Shown: positions 35,605-45,299, counted from the stretch's first letter. The stretch: 64,000 nt of DNA from Collinsella sp. (GCA_019414265.1 DXMJ01000008.1:9859-73858); one strand, 5' to 3'. Notes: generated by a model from the sequence alone, not told the origin. Numbers and translations are program-made.

Positions 35605-36501
35605 GTGACCGATCGGTCCCTCATCCTTACCGCGCCGGCAAAGATTAACCTCTATCTGGGGGTTCATACCGAGCGCGACGCCCGCGGCTATCACAGGGTC
35701 GATTCCCTGATGGCAGCCGTCGGTCTAGCCGATGCCGTGACGGTCACGCCGGCGCAGGCGTTGACCGTCCAGACGGTTCCGGCATCCGATTTTCCCATGC
35801 AAAAAAATACGGCCTATCGGGCGGCAATCGCTATGGCCGAGCGTTACGGTCGCGATGCCAACGTGTGCGTGACGATCGAAAAGCGTATCCCGCTGTGCGC
35901 CGGCCTGGGAGGCCCCTCGACGGATGCCGCTGCGGTCATCGTTGCCTTGGCCGAGCTGTGGGGTATCGACCGTGCCGACCCCGCGCTCGATGACATCGCT
36001 CGCGGTATCGGCGCCGACGTGCCGTTCTTTTTGCACACGAGTCCCGCACTCTACGTCGGCGGGGGAGATGTGCTGGCCACTGAGTATCCTGTGCTTCCGG
36101 CGACACCTGTCGTATTGGTCAAACCGCACGAGACGAGCGTTTCAACGGTTGAAGCGTATCGACGATTTGATGAGAGCCCGGTGCCCGCGGAAAAACCCGA
36201 TGCGATTGCTTCTGTCTTACGCGCCGGCGATGCCGAGGCGGCATATGCGCTCGTTCATAACAATCTGGGCGTCATATCCGCGCAGATGGAGCCGCGGATC
36301 CAGGCGGTTCTCGACTGGCTGCGCGCACAGGAGGGAACCGTTGCCGTGGACGTGTGCGGTTCGGGTGCCTGCTCGTTTGCCATTTGTGATACCGTCGCTG
36401 CAGCAGCCCATCTTGCGGGAGCTGCCCAGCAAAATGGCTGGTGGGCCTGCACGACTGAGCTTATTCCCAACACGGTTCAAATCGACGCGCCAAAGAAATA
36501 A
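35605..36501 (+). CDS. ispE: 4-diphosphocytidyl-2-C-methyl-D-erythritol kinase
   Basis: A 298-residue GHMP kinase in the MEP isoprenoid pathway; ispD and ispF lie at 54-55 kb. APAKINLYLGV starts the protein. The ATP loop is PLCAGLGGPSTDAAAVI near residue 95, with GGPSTDAA for the usual GGGSSDAA. The C-terminal GSGACSFAI motif is intact. The start is GTG 35605, with GAGGAGC at the end of veg as the ribosome site. tRNA-Pro follows 49 bases after the stop. Confidence 0.94.
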   Translation: MTDRSLILTAPAKINLYLGVHTERDARGYHRVDSLMAAVGLADAVTVTPAQALTVQTVPASDFPMQKNTAYRAAIAMAERYGRDANVCVTIEKRIPLCAGLGGPSTDAAAVIVALAELWGIDRADPALDDIARGIGADVPFFLHTSPALYVGGGDVLATEYPVLPATPVVLVKPHETSVSTVEAYRRFDESPVPAEKPDAIASVLRAGDAEAAYALVHNNLGVISAQMEPRIQAVLDWLRAQEGTVAVDVCGSGACSFAICDTVAAAAHLAGAAQQNGWWACTTELIPNTVQIDAPKK

Positions 36502-36550
36502 AAATTTCTCTAGCACGCGGCGAAAATCTTTGTTACTATAGTCGAGCTAA

Positions 36551-36627
36551 CGGGTTGTGGCTCAGTTTGGTAGAGCACTGCGTTCGGGACGCAGGGGTCG
36601 CTGGTTCAAATCCAGTCAACCCGACCA
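36551..36627 (+). tRNA. tRNA-Pro (CGG)
   Basis: Acceptor CGGGTTG pairs with CAACCCG. The anticodon loop TTCGGGA gives CGG. The T-arm is CTGGTTCAAATCCAG. CCA is encoded at 36625-36627. An extended -10 (TGTTACTAT, ending at 36539) lies upstream. Confidence 0.95.
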
Positions 36628-36637
36628 GAGCATGAGG

Positions 36638-36667
36638 AGGGACCGCTTCTTGCGGTCCCTTTTTTTA
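36638..36667 (+). terminator. terminator after tRNA-Pro
   Basis: AGGGACCGC (36638-36646) with GCGGTCCCT (36652-36660), 5-base loop, then seven T residues. Confidence 0.9.
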
Positions 36668-36739
36668 GCTATTGTTGTGATACCGCGGCACCCGCGGTAT
36701 ACTCATTCGAGCTTGTCTCGCTGTATTGTGGAGGTCTAC

Positions 36740-37015
36740 ATGTTTGGACTGAGGGCTCCTGAGCTCATCATTATTCTCATCGTTGTCTTGATCATCTTCG
36801 GGCCTAAGAACCTGCCGAAGCTCGGCAAGTCTCTCGGCTCTACCGTCAAGAATATCCGCGAGGGTATGGAGGGCGACGATAAGGGCGAAACCAAGCAGGC
36901 CGAGGACGTTGTGGTCGAGGAGTCCAAGGAGGACAAGGAGATCGCAGAGCTCGAGGCCAAGCTCGCTGCTGCCAAGAAAAAGCAGGCAGAGGACAGCGAC
37001 GCGGACGCAGAGTAG
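36740..37015 (+). CDS. tatA: Sec-independent translocase protein TatA
   Basis: A 91-residue TatA. One N-terminal transmembrane helix (ELIIILIVVLIIF) is followed by the FGPKNLPKLGKSLG hinge and amphipathic helix. A highly charged tail with a coiled-coil-like IAELEAKLAAAKKKQ ends the protein. TatA oligomers open the pore for folded twin-arginine substrates. GTGGAGG precedes the ATG; the frame is open upstream through the tRNA but this is chance. No tatC is present in the window. A terminator follows at 37041. Confidence 0.92.
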   Translation: MFGLRAPELIIILIVVLIIFGPKNLPKLGKSLGSTVKNIREGMEGDDKGETKQAEDVVVEESKEDKEIAELEAKLAAAKKKQAEDSDADAE

Positions 37016-37040
37016 TCCCATCCCTTTGGGGTGAGCACCT

Positions 37041-37073
37041 GACCGGCTTGCCCGCAGGCTAGCCGGTCTTTTT
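37041..37073 (+). terminator. terminator after tatA
   Basis: GACCGGCT (37041-37048) pairs with AGCCGGTC (37061-37068), followed by TTTTT. Confidence 0.88.
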
Positions 37074-37121
37074 CGTTTTGTTGACAGTTGATCGTTACAT
37101 CATAGTTGGGGAGATATCCGT

Positions 37122-37592
37122 ATGGACGCAAGCCAGATCGTACTGACCGCTGAGGGCCGCCAGAAGCTCGTCGAGGAGCTCGCTTGGCGTGAGGGCGATT
37201 ACGCCAAGGAGATCGTCGAGGACATCAAGGAAGCCCGCGCGTTCGGCGACCTTTCGGAGAACTCCGAGTACGATGCCGCCAAGGACAAGCAGGCCCAGAA
37301 TGCTGCTCGCATTGCCGAGATTCAGGCCATCCTCGCCAACGCTCAGGTTGCTGCCACCACGGGCGATCTGACCGTCTCCATCGGTTCCACCGTTTCTCTG
37401 ATCGATCCCAACGGTGAGGTCATGGAAGTCACGCTCGTCGGTACCACCGAGACCAACTCGCTCGAGCACAAGATCTCCAACGAGTCTCCGGTCGGTCACG
37501 CCATCATCGGTCACGGCGAGGGCGACTCCGTTGAGGTCGTTACGCCTTCTGGCAAGACTCGCGTCTACACCATCGCCAAGATCGCACGCTAG
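37122..37592 (+). CDS. greA: transcription elongation factor GreA
   Basis: A 156-residue GreA that stimulates transcript cleavage by backtracked RNA polymerase. The N-terminal coiled coil carries the acidic tip GDLSENSEYDAAKDKQ (residues about 43-58), the family hallmark. The C-terminal FKBP-like domain ends in SPVGHAIIGHGEGDSVEV and a TPSGK motif. The start follows GGGGAGATATCC. lysS follows after 79 bases, as is common in Gram-positive genomes. Confidence 0.97.
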   Translation: MDASQIVLTAEGRQKLVEELAWREGDYAKEIVEDIKEARAFGDLSENSEYDAAKDKQAQNAARIAEIQAILANAQVAATTGDLTVSIGSTVSLIDPNGEVMEVTLVGTTETNSLEHKISNESPVGHAIIGHGEGDSVEVVTPSGKTRVYTIAKIAR

Positions 37593-37671
37593 ACCACGGT
37601 CCCGCGTAAAGGTATGTTTTCGCTCCCTGGGACCGAATCCTGGGGAGCGTTTTAGTTTGAGGAGCTAACTT

Positions 37672-39636
37672 ATGGCAGAGAACCAGAACGTCGCCGATCA
37701 GGCCTCGACGCTCAACGACGAGCGCGCCACGCGTCTGGCAAAGCGCGCCGCCCTGTTCGAGGTGGGCCAGAACCCCTATCCCGAGCACTCCGAGATCGAG
37801 GACTATGTCGTCGACATTGAGGCCAAATATGCCGATCTTGCCGATGGCGAGGATACTGAGGACGTCGTGAAGATCGGCGGCCGCGTGGTCGCCAAGCGCG
37901 GTCAGGGCAAGATCATGTTTATCGTCGTGCGCGACGCTACCGCCGAGATTCAGCTGTTCTGCCGCATCAACGACATGGACGAGGCAGCTTGGAATACGCT
38001 CAAGGCTCTCGACCTTGGCGATATCCTGGGCGTGACCGGCGTGGTTGTTCGCACCAAGCGCGGCCAGCTCTCCGTTGCCCCCAAGAGCGCGACGCTGCTC
38101 TCCAAGGCCGTTCGCCCGCTGCCCGAGAAGTTCCACGGCCTCTCCGACAAGGAGACCCGCTATCGTCAGCGCTATGTCGACCTGATTGCCAACGACGATG
38201 TTCGCGAGACCTTCCGCAAGCGCTCGCAGATTCTCTCCACCTTCCGCCGCTTCATGGAATCTGACGGCTACATGGAGGTCGAGACCCCCATCCTGCAGAC
38301 CATTCAGGGCGGCGCTACGGCCAAGCCGTTCATCACGCACTTCAACGCGCTCGATCAGGAGTGCTACCTGCGCATTGCTACCGAGCTGCACCTCAAGCGC
38401 TGCATCGTCGGTGGCTTTGAGCGCGTCTTCGAGATTGGCCGCATCTTCCGCAACGAGGGTATGGACCTCACCCACAACCCCGAGTTCACCACGATGGAGG
38501 CCTATCGTGCCTTCTCCGATCTCGAGGGCATGAAGGCACTCGCCCAGGGTGTCATCAAGGCTGCCAACAAGGCCATCGGCAACCCCGAGGTCATTGAGTA
38601 CCAGGGTCAGACCATCGATCTTTCCGGTGAGTGGGCAAGCCGTCCCATGACCGACATCGTCTCGGACGTGCTCGGCAAGCAGGTCACCATCGACACGCCG
38701 GTCGAGGAGCTTGCCGCCGCCGCACGCGAGAAGGGCCTGGAGATTAAGCCCGAGTGGACTGCTGGCAAGATCATCGCCGAGATTTACGATGAGCTGGGCG
38801 AGGACACCATCGTCAACCCGACCTTCGTATGCGATTACCCCATCGAGGTCAGCCCGCTTGCCAAGCGTTTTGAGGACGATCCGCGCCTGACGCACCGCTT
38901 TGAGCTGGTCATCGCCGGCCACGAGTACGCCAACGCATTCTCCGAGCTCAACGACCCGGTCGACCAGGCCGAGCGCTTTGCTGCCCAGATGGCTGAGAAG
39001 GCCGGCGGCGACGACGAGGCCATGGAGTACGACGAGGACTACGTGCGCGCCCTCGAGTACGGTATGCCTCCCGCGGGCGGCATTGGCATCGGTATCGACC
39101 GCGTGGTCATGCTGCTCACCAACCAGGCCTCCATTCGCGACGTCCTGCTGTTCCCGCACATGAAGCCCGAGAAGGGTTTCCAGTCCGGTGCCGCTGCCGC
39201 CAAGGCTGCAGAGGCCGGCAACGCCGAAAGCCCGTTCGTCAAGCCGCTCAAGCCCACGCTCGATTACTCCAAGATCGCCGTTGAGCCGCTGTTCGAGGAG
39301 TTCGTCGACTTCGATACCTTCTCCAAGAGCGATTTCCGCGCCGTGAAGGTTAAGGCGTGCGAGGCCGTCAGGAAGTCCAAGAAGCTGCTGAACTTTACGC
39401 TCGACGACGGCACCGGCACCGACCGCACCATCCTCTCCGGCATCCATGGCTACTATGAGCCCGAGGACCTGGTCGGCAAGACCTTGCTCGCCATCACCAA
39501 TCTGCCTCCGCGCAAGATGATGGGTATTCCCAGCTGCGGTATGCTGATCAGCGCCATCCACGAGGAGGAGGGCGAGGAGCGCCTCAACCTGATTCAGCTC
39601 GACGCTTCCATCCCCGCCGGCGCAAAGATGTACTAA
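37672..39636 (+). CDS. lysS: lysyl-tRNA synthetase (class II) with C-terminal tRNA-binding domain
   Basis: A 654-residue protein. Residues 1 to about 505 are a standard LysS: anticodon-binding OB fold, motif 2 FEIGRIFRNEGMD, and motif 3 GGIGIGIDRVVMLL near 467. After a linker comes an extra domain of about 110 residues. It reads FSKSDFRAVKVKACEAVRKS, then LLNFTLDDGTGTDRTILSGI, then NLPPRKMMGIPSCGM. This is the EMAPII/Arc1p-like tRNA-binding domain normally found on MetRS or PheRS beta. It probably raises tRNA affinity. No frameshift separates the parts. The start follows GAGGAGC. Confidence 0.95.
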   Translation: MAENQNVADQASTLNDERATRLAKRAALFEVGQNPYPEHSEIEDYVVDIEAKYADLADGEDTEDVVKIGGRVVAKRGQGKIMFIVVRDATAEIQLFCRINDMDEAAWNTLKALDLGDILGVTGVVVRTKRGQLSVAPKSATLLSKAVRPLPEKFHGLSDKETRYRQRYVDLIANDDVRETFRKRSQILSTFRRFMESDGYMEVETPILQTIQGGATAKPFITHFNALDQECYLRIATELHLKRCIVGGFERVFEIGRIFRNEGMDLTHNPEFTTMEAYRAFSDLEGMKALAQGVIKAANKAIGNPEVIEYQGQTIDLSGEWASRPMTDIVSDVLGKQVTIDTPVEELAAAAREKGLEIKPEWTAGKIIAEIYDELGEDTIVNPTFVCDYPIEVSPLAKRFEDDPRLTHRFELVIAGHEYANAFSELNDPVDQAERFAAQMAEKAGGDDEAMEYDEDYVRALEYGMPPAGGIGIGIDRVVMLLTNQASIRDVLLFPHMKPEKGFQSGAAAAKAAEAGNAESPFVKPLKPTLDYSKIAVEPLFEEFVDFDTFSKSDFRAVKVKACEAVRKSKKLLNFTLDDGTGTDRTILSGIHGYYEPEDLVGKTLLAITNLPPRKMMGIPSCGMLISAIHEEEGEERLNLIQLDASIPAGAKMY

Positions 39637-39639
39637 CTA

Positions 39640-39666
39640 GTTACGCGGTTCTACGAACCGCGTAAC
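39640..39666 (+). terminator. hairpin after lysS
   Basis: GTTACGCGGTT (39640-39650) pairs perfectly with AACCGCGTAAC (39656-39666), loop CTACG; no T-run follows, so termination may be partial. The rest of 39667-39978 holds the hairpin at 39825 and no gene. Confidence 0.6.
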
Positions 39667-39824
39667 GGCTCGACGCTGCGCGCCGCCCAGGGCGACAATT
39701 TGTCATTCAAAAGGTAAGGCATGACCAGAAGGTCTATGTCTTGCCTTTTTCATGCCAACTTGTTCGCCCTGGACGTCGCTCGCTGTCCGTCCTCTACCTG
39801 CGGCGTTGCCTTGGTTGGCACTTA

Positions 39825-39862
39825 GGGACGTTCTTAAACGACTAGCCATTCAAGAACGTCCC
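39825..39862. repeat. GGGACGTTCTT hairpin
   Basis: GGGACGTTCTT (39825-39835) and AAGAACGTCCC (39852-39862) are perfect 11-bp inverted repeats around a 16-base loop. It resembles the GGGACAGG hairpin family in size and GGGAC core, but the conserved sequence is in the stem rather than the loop. Confidence 0.6.
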
Positions 39863-39978
39863 CAACGACTACCTAACGGCTATTGCGTACATGACTCACA
39901 TGACAGTTGTCTCTTTTATGTTTCCTTTAGCCGTCGCTGCCTAGGATGGGAGTTAGTCGGCAGGAAGGGAGCGTCTGT

Positions 39979-41547
39979 ATGGACGATGCGAGCGAGCGCG
40001 CGATCGAAGAGGACATGCTCGATCAGTTCAATTACTTTGATGATGAGGACGAGGAGCTGATCGACCGTCGCGAGCCAGCGCCGCTTGATTCCTTTGATCT
40101 GGTCGATGAAGAGGCTGATGAGGTTGAGGATGAATCGACGGAACCCCCACAGCCTTCGCGCCTTGACTCACTGCCTTCGAGAGCCCCCATGCACCACGGT
40201 GTCCGTGCCGGCGCGCTCCATATGAAAACTGACTGGCGCCAGATCGTGACCGCGGGCGATGAGCTTGCCGTCGATGCGCCACTTACCGACAAATCATCCA
40301 TCATCTGCCGCACCGGTATGCTTATGCTCGCGAGCGGAACGGGTGCCTGGCGTGTACGCGATACCATGAACCGCGTCGCCGCCGTACTCGGTGTCACCAT
40401 CCACGTTGACTTAAGTCTCCTGTCGTTTGAGTGCACCTGCATCGAAGGCGGCCACTGCTTTAACGAGGTCGTCAGCCTGCCAACAACGGGCGTCAACACT
40501 CATCGCATTTGGATGATGGAGAGCTTCCTAAAGGAAATCGAGACTTATGGGCGCCGGTTTACCGTGCATGAGTATCACGAGATGCTCAAGACCGTTGAGA
40601 GTTCAAAACCTGATTACGCGCCTTGGCAACAGGGCCTTGCGGCGGCCTGCGCCTGTGGCGCCTTTGTCTTTTTACTTGGTGGCGGTCCCATTGAGATGGC
40701 ATGTGCGTTCGTGGGCGCGGGCGTCGGCAACTTTGCCCGTTCTCATATCCTCAAGCAGGGCCTCGGCCAGTTTAGCGCGTTGACGATTGGCGTCGCGCTG
40801 GCCTGTATCTCGTATTTACTGGCGTTGCTCGGCCTTGGCCAGGTCATTCCGGGGGCAATGTCGCACCAAGAAGGCTATATCGGCGCCATGCTCTTTGTCA
40901 TCCCCGGCTTTCCCCTCATTACGGCAGGCCTCGACATCGCAAAGCTCGATATGCGAAGCGGCATCGAGCGTCTTTCGTATGCTGTGTCAATTATTGTGAT
41001 GGCGACCCTCGTAGGCTGGATGGTTGCCGAGTGTGTGGGACTGGCGCCGGATGACTTCGCCCCGCTCGGCCTCTCACCGTTGGCTCTTACGCTCTTGCGC
41101 ATACTGATGAGCTTTATCGGTGTATTTGGCTTCTCGGTTATGTTCAACAGTCCGATAAAGATGGCCGCGGCGGCTGGGCTCATCGGTGCCGTGTCTAATA
41201 CCTTGCGCCTTACGCTCGTCGATGCGCCGACGCTGTTTCCCTTTCTGGGCCTGAGTGCAGGCATGCCTCCCGAGGCGGCGGCGTTTATCGGCGCGCTGGT
41301 GTCGGGACTGCTTGCGAGCCTGGCCGAAATCAAGCTCACGTACCCGCGCATCGCCCTCACGGTGCCATCGATTGTCATCATGGTGCCGGGACTGTATCTG
41401 TATCGCTCGATGTACTACATGTGCACGTTTGACACGGTTAATATGCTTGGCTGGTTTGTGCGTGCGGTGCTCATCGTGGCGTTCCTTCCCGTCGGCCTGA
41501 GCGTAGCGAGAACTCTCACCGATCCCCGCTGGCGCCACACCAGCTAA
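39979..41547 (+). CDS. threonine/serine exporter-like membrane protein (ThrE family)
   Basis: A 522-residue protein with an acidic N-terminal region of about 90 residues, then a ThrE/DUF1212 domain. The family feature MLMLASGTGAWRVRDTMNRV lies near residue 115. About ten transmembrane helices span residues 215-515, with the DUF3815-like second half after ALTLLRILMSF. Relatives export threonine and serine, but many members have no known substrate. ATG 39979 follows GGAAGGGAG. The stop codon overlaps a hairpin repeat with GGGGGACAGG in the loop. Confidence 0.8.
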   Translation: MDDASERAIEEDMLDQFNYFDDEDEELIDRREPAPLDSFDLVDEEADEVEDESTEPPQPSRLDSLPSRAPMHHGVRAGALHMKTDWRQIVTAGDELAVDAPLTDKSSIICRTGMLMLASGTGAWRVRDTMNRVAAVLGVTIHVDLSLLSFECTCIEGGHCFNEVVSLPTTGVNTHRIWMMESFLKEIETYGRRFTVHEYHEMLKTVESSKPDYAPWQQGLAAACACGAFVFLLGGGPIEMACAFVGAGVGNFARSHILKQGLGQFSALTIGVALACISYLLALLGLGQVIPGAMSHQEGYIGAMLFVIPGFPLITAGLDIAKLDMRSGIERLSYAVSIIVMATLVGWMVAECVGLAPDDFAPLGLSPLALTLLRILMSFIGVFGFSVMFNSPIKMAAAAGLIGAVSNTLRLTLVDAPTLFPFLGLSAGMPPEAAAFIGALVSGLLASLAEIKLTYPRIALTVPSIVIMVPGLYLYRSMYYMCTFDTVNMLGWFVRAVLIVAFLPVGLSVARTLTDPRWRHTS

Positions 41548-41581
41548 TTGGTGCAAGGGGGACAGGTTACTTTGCACCAAT
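41547..41581 (+). repeat. GGGACAGG-loop hairpin at the thrE-like stop codon
   Basis: ATTGGTGCAA (41547-41556) and TTGCACCAAT (41572-41581) form a perfect 10-bp stem around GGGGGACAGGTTACT. The first base is the last base of the stop codon. The stem sequence matches the hairpin at 4409. Confidence 0.7.
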
Positions 41582-41676
41582 ACGCCGAGCATCTCCACAA
41601 ACTCAACGCTTACGAAGCGCGTGTTGTTCGTGTTAGGGTAGTTCCACCACATAAGTAGTCGCAGACGCACGTACCG

Positions 41677-41728
41677 CGGGCGGGCGAGATGAAGTCCCAG
41701 TAACTCCATCTCGCCTGCCCGTTTTTTT
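41677..41728 (+). terminator. strong terminator upstream of the DUF2798 gene
   Basis: A 15-bp stem (CGGGCGGGCGAGATG at 41677-41691 with 41707-41721, one G:T pair) with a 15-base loop and seven T residues. It ends 40 bases before the next start codon, so it either ends thrE readthrough or acts as an attenuator for the DUF2798 gene. Confidence 0.8.
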
Positions 41729-41768
41729 GCACGCGCCGCGGCGTAACACAGAAAGGATTTCGCCCTTT

Positions 41769-42362
41769 ATGCCTATCAACAAACGAGAGAGCCTGCTGTT
41801 CACCTTTATCATGTGTTTTTGTATGGTGCTCTGGATGAGCATCTACAACGTTGCCCTGCAGCATGGGGCCATCAACGGCGAGGTTGTTGCCGCTGCATGG
41901 CTTGGCTTCCCCGTTGCCTACGTCTTTGCCATGTGCTGCGACTGGTTTATCGCCAGCCCGCCAGCCAAAGGCTTCGCCTTCAAGTTCCTGGTTACTCCGG
42001 GCAAGAGCTCGCCGCTCGCTATGACGCTCGCCGTCAGCTCCTGCATGGTCGTCCCCATGGTCATCATCATGTCGCTCTACGGCGCCTGCGAGGGCCTGTT
42101 CCATATGCCCGGCGGCCCGCTTGCCAATTTGCAGGCGCTGCCGATGATGTGGCTCGTCAACATTCCGCGCAACTTTATCATGGCCCTGCCCTGGAACCTG
42201 CTGGTGGCCGGTCCGGTTGCCCGGTTTGTCTTCCGTCGCGCCTTCCCCATGGGCACGGTCTTTGCCGAGCCGCACATGGAGCTCGTGCACATGCCGGGTG
42301 CTCCCGCTGCCGAGGAGGTTGCCAACATTTCCGAGGGCATGGACGTCGAGCCTGCCTGCTAG
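41769..42362 (+). CDS. DUF2798-like membrane protein
   Basis: A 197-residue membrane protein with four helices arranged as two DUF2798-like pairs (LLFTFIMCFCMVLWMSIYNV and LAVSSCMVVPMVIIMSLYGA). It ends in an acidic tail of about 40 residues. The family is uncharacterised. The start ATG 41769 has GAAAGGA at a rather long 12-base spacing. The strong terminator 40 bases upstream suggests control by attenuation or a promoter within the short gap. No T-run hairpin is seen directly after the gene. Confidence 0.75.
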   Translation: MPINKRESLLFTFIMCFCMVLWMSIYNVALQHGAINGEVVAAAWLGFPVAYVFAMCCDWFIASPPAKGFAFKFLVTPGKSSPLAMTLAVSSCMVVPMVIIMSLYGACEGLFHMPGGPLANLQALPMMWLVNIPRNFIMALPWNLLVAGPVARFVFRRAFPMGTVFAEPHMELVHMPGAPAAEEVANISEGMDVEPAC

Positions 42363-42483
42363 GCAACGCTCAGAACCAGACCCCCAAACAGACCGGAGCG
42401 ATTCCTTTTTTGTAGACGTTGTCGTATGGCTCCGTGCGGAAAAGGTCCCAACGGTTAACATATACTCCATATGGGTAAAGAGA

Positions 42484-42511
42484 CCAAAGCGCTGCCGCGG
42501 GGCGGCGCTTT
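42484..42511 (+). promoter_or_regulatory. clpC leader hairpin
   Basis: AAAGCGCTGCC pairs with GGCGGCGCTTT across a short loop in the 5' leader of clpC, just after a candidate -10 (TATACT near 42460). No CtsR-type heptad repeat is visible. Confidence 0.4.
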
Positions 42512-42548
42512 GCGTTTGAAAAAACTAGCTCGTCTAAGAGGAACTAGC

Positions 42549-45191
42549 ATGTTAGACCGTTTTACCGATCGCGCGCGCAAGGTCATGTCCATGGCCAAGC
42601 AAGAGGCGCTCGATCTACACTCAAATAAAGTGGGTACCGAGCATCTGCTGCTCGCGCTCGCTAAGGAGGACGAGGGCATTGCCGCCGAGGCACTGCGCTC
42701 GCTCGATATCTCCTACGACGACATCATGGACACCCTCAAGGAGGTCCAGACCACCGTTCCCGAGCCCAGCGAGGAGACCGAGGCCGCCAAGCTCGCCTTT
42801 ACGCCGCTCGTCATTAGCGTGATGGAGCGTTCCTTCCGTGTGGCGCGCGAGAACAACCAGACCTATGTGTCGACCGAGCACCTGCTCATCGGTATCGTCG
42901 AAGAGGGCAACGGAATGGCCATGGACATCCTCATGCGCCTGGGTGTTTCGTCCGCTTCTATCAAAAAGGCCATCGAAAAGCTCACCGCCAAGGACCAGGA
43001 CAAGAAGCGTCCGCTCGCCGGAGCTGGCGCCGGCCGCCCCGGTGCGGGCCTGCCGTTCTTTAGCGGCTCGGACGCCTCACAGCAAAAGGGGGACGGCACC
43101 GACACGCTCAAGCAGTTCGCCACCAACCTCACACAGAAGGCGCGCGACGGCAAGCTCGATCCCGTGATCGGTCGCGAAAAGGAAGTCCAGCGCATGATGG
43201 AGATCCTTTCGCGCCGCACCAAGAACAACCCGCTTATCTTGGGTGATCCCGGCGTGGGCAAGACAGCCATCGTCGAGGGCCTGGCTCAGCAGATTGCCGC
43301 CGGCAACGTGCCCGAGAACCTCATGAACCAGAATATCTGGACACTCGACCTGCCGGGTCTTGTTGCGGGCGCCAAGTATCGCGGCGAGTTCGAGGAGCGT
43401 CTCAAGAACGTGATCCAGGAGGCGACCGAAGCCGACGACGTTATCTTGTTTATCGACGAGATGCACACCATCATCGGTGCCGGCTCTGCTGAGGGTTCTA
43501 TCGATGCGAGCTCCATGCTCAAGCCCGTTCTCGCACGCGGTGCCTTCCAGATCATCGGCGCCACCACGGCCGAGGAGTTCCGCAAGTACCTCACCAAGGA
43601 TCCGGCCTTTGAGCGTCGCTTCCAGACAATCGATGTCGAGGAGCCGAGCGTCGAGGACACGGTCAAGATCCTGACCGCGCTCAAGCCGCGCTACGAGGAG
43701 CACCACCATGTGCGTTACACACAGGGTGCTATCGAGGCCGCCGCGAACCTCTCCAACCGCTACATTCAGGACCGCTTCCTGCCCGATAAGGCCATCGACC
43801 TTATCGACGAGGCCGGTGCCCGCGCCCGCATCGCCGCTAACCGCGCGCCCGAGCCGGTGCGCGAGGCCGAGCATCGCGTCGAAGAGCTCAAGGCTGCCGC
43901 ACAGGAGGCCACCGAGAGCGACGACATGAACAAGGCTGCCGAGATCACTGAGCAGCAAAAGGCTGCCGAGATTGAGGTTGCCGAGGCCAAGGCTGCCTGG
44001 ACGGCCGAGCTCGACGCGAGCCCGCTCACCATCGACGTCGCCCAGATCGCCGACATCGTCTCCGTGACCTCGGGTGTGCCGGTGTCTTCGCTCACCGAGA
44101 GCGAGAGCCGTCGCCTGCTGCAGACCGAAAGCGTGCTCAAGACCCGCATTATCGGCCAGGACGAGGCGGTCGAGGCCGTTGCCAAGGCCGTGCGCCGCAG
44201 TCGCTCGCCGCTCAAGGACCCGCGTCGCCCCGGCGGCAGCTTTATCTTCCTGGGTCCCACCGGCACGGGCAAGACCGAGCTCGCCAAGACGCTTGCCGAG
44301 TATCTCTTTGGCAGCAAGGACGCGCTCATCAGCTTCGACATGTCGGAGTTTGGCAGCGAGTTCGAGGTCTCCAAGCTTATCGGTAGCCCCCCGGGCTACG
44401 TTGGCCATGACGAGGGCGGTCAGCTCACCAAGGCCGTGCGCCGTCATCCGTACTCGGTCGTGCTGTTTGACGAGATCGAGAAGGCGCACCCCGATATCTT
44501 CAACATTCTGCTGCAGGTGCTGGAGGAGGGCCGCCTGACCGATAGCCAAGGCAAGACGGTCGACTTCCGCAATACCGTGATCATCATGACGTCCAACGTG
44601 GGCGCCCGCGAGATTGCGCAGGATGCGAGCGTTGGCTTTGGCACCACCGGCGAGCACGGCCTTACCTCGAGCGAGATTAAGGGCCGTGCGATGGGCGAAC
44701 TCAAGCGCCTGTTCCGCCCCGAGCTGCTCAACCGTATCGACGACATCGTGGTGTTCCAGAAGCTTTCGGGCGAGAATCTGACCAAGATCGCGCACCTGCT
44801 GGTGGACGACTTGCGTCAACGCCTGATTGTCAACGGCATGAACATCAAGCTCACCGATGCGGCCTACGACAAGATTGTGGCCGAGGGCACCGACCTCACC
44901 AATGGCGCGCGTCCGCTGCGCCGCGCCATCCAAAAGCTCATTGAGGACCCGCTGTCCGAGGAGCTGCTGGCCGGCGAGTGGGGCGAGGGCGATACCGTCC
45001 TGTGCGATGTGGCCGACGGCAAGTTTGTCTTTAGCCACGGCACGGGCGAGATTCCGGCACCGCGTCCGGTCGGCGCGCTCGGCGGCGATACCGCTCCGGC
45101 GGCGCCGCACACCGGCAACGCCACGCCCGTAAGCGGCGGCGTGACCTCGGGCCCCGGCGGCATGATGCAAGCCGGCTCTGGCGCGCTGTAA
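42549..45191 (+). CDS. clpC: ClpC-type Clp protease ATPase
   Basis: An 880-residue HSP100 unfoldase. It has two Clp-N repeats (starting [20 protein letters not shown]), AAA domain 1 with [13 protein letters not shown] near residue 235, and a middle domain with a UVR-like [20 protein letters not shown] segment near 460. AAA domain 2 has [13 protein letters not shown] near 570. The UVR segment and the absence of the long ClpB coiled coil identify ClpC. It feeds substrates to ClpP, which is not in the window. The tail (about residues 830-880) is rich in Pro, Ala and Gly. A start at 42471 is possible but 42549 fits the family. Confidence 0.95.
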   Translation: MLDRFTDRARKVMSMAKQEALDLHSNKVGTEHLLLALAKEDEGIAAEALRSLDISYDDIMDTLKEVQTTVPEPSEETEAAKLAFTPLVISVMERSFRVARENNQTYVSTEHLLIGIVEEGNGMAMDILMRLGVSSASIKKAIEKLTAKDQDKKRPLAGAGAGRPGAGLPFFSGSDASQQKGDGTDTLKQFATNLTQKARDGKLDPVIGREKEVQRMMEILSRRTKNNPLILGDPGVGKTAIVEGLAQQIAAGNVPENLMNQNIWTLDLPGLVAGAKYRGEFEERLKNVIQEATEADDVILFIDEMHTIIGAGSAEGSIDASSMLKPVLARGAFQIIGATTAEEFRKYLTKDPAFERRFQTIDVEEPSVEDTVKILTALKPRYEEHHHVRYTQGAIEAAANLSNRYIQDRFLPDKAIDLIDEAGARARIAANRAPEPVREAEHRVEELKAAAQEATESDDMNKAAEITEQQKAAEIEVAEAKAAWTAELDASPLTIDVAQIADIVSVTSGVPVSSLTESESRRLLQTESVLKTRIIGQDEAVEAVAKAVRRSRSPLKDPRRPGGSFIFLGPTGTGKTELAKTLAEYLFGSKDALISFDMSEFGSEFEVSKLIGSPPGYVGHDEGGQLTKAVRRHPYSVVLFDEIEKAHPDIFNILLQVLEEGRLTDSQGKTVDFRNTVIIMTSNVGAREIAQDASVGFGTTGEHGLTSSEIKGRAMGELKRLFRPELLNRIDDIVVFQKLSGENLTKIAHLLVDDLRQRLIVNGMNIKLTDAAYDKIVAEGTDLTNGARPLRRAIQKLIEDPLSEELLAGEWGEGDTVLCDVADGKFVFSHGTGEIPAPRPVGALGGDTAPAAPHTGNATPVSGGVTSGPGGMMQAGSGAL

Positions 45192-45211
45192 AGTGTGAAA
45201 TAGTCTGAATG

Positions 45212-45243
45212 AAGGGGATGTTCCAGCTGGGACGTCCCCTTTC
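45212..45243 (+). terminator. terminator after clpC
   Basis: A 13-bp imperfect stem (45212-45224 with 45229-45241, AAGGGGA pairing with TCCCCTT) and loop AGCT, ending in TTT. Confidence 0.75.
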
Positions 45244-45268
45244 TGGTAAAGGCGGCATTCATCCTAAA

Positions 45269-45299
45269 TGCTATACTAAGTAAAGGAAAGCGTATAGCA
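45269..45299 (+). promoter_or_regulatory. toxin-antitoxin promoter with operator palindrome
   Basis: TGCTATAC (45269-45276) and GTATAGCA (45292-45299) are perfect inverted repeats 15 bases apart. The left half contains the extended -10 TGCTATACT. The antitoxin start is 13 bases downstream. Autorepression by the RelB/PIN complex is the expected arrangement. Confidence 0.65.

Noticed and set aside
36557..36739. Reading frame through tRNA-Pro joined to tatA
   Set aside because: Chance opening; TatA begins at 36740 with a ribosome site, and a terminator lies between.
43077..45170. Antisense open frame of 697 codons over clpC
   Set aside because: Shadow frame of a biased gene, no supporting signal.
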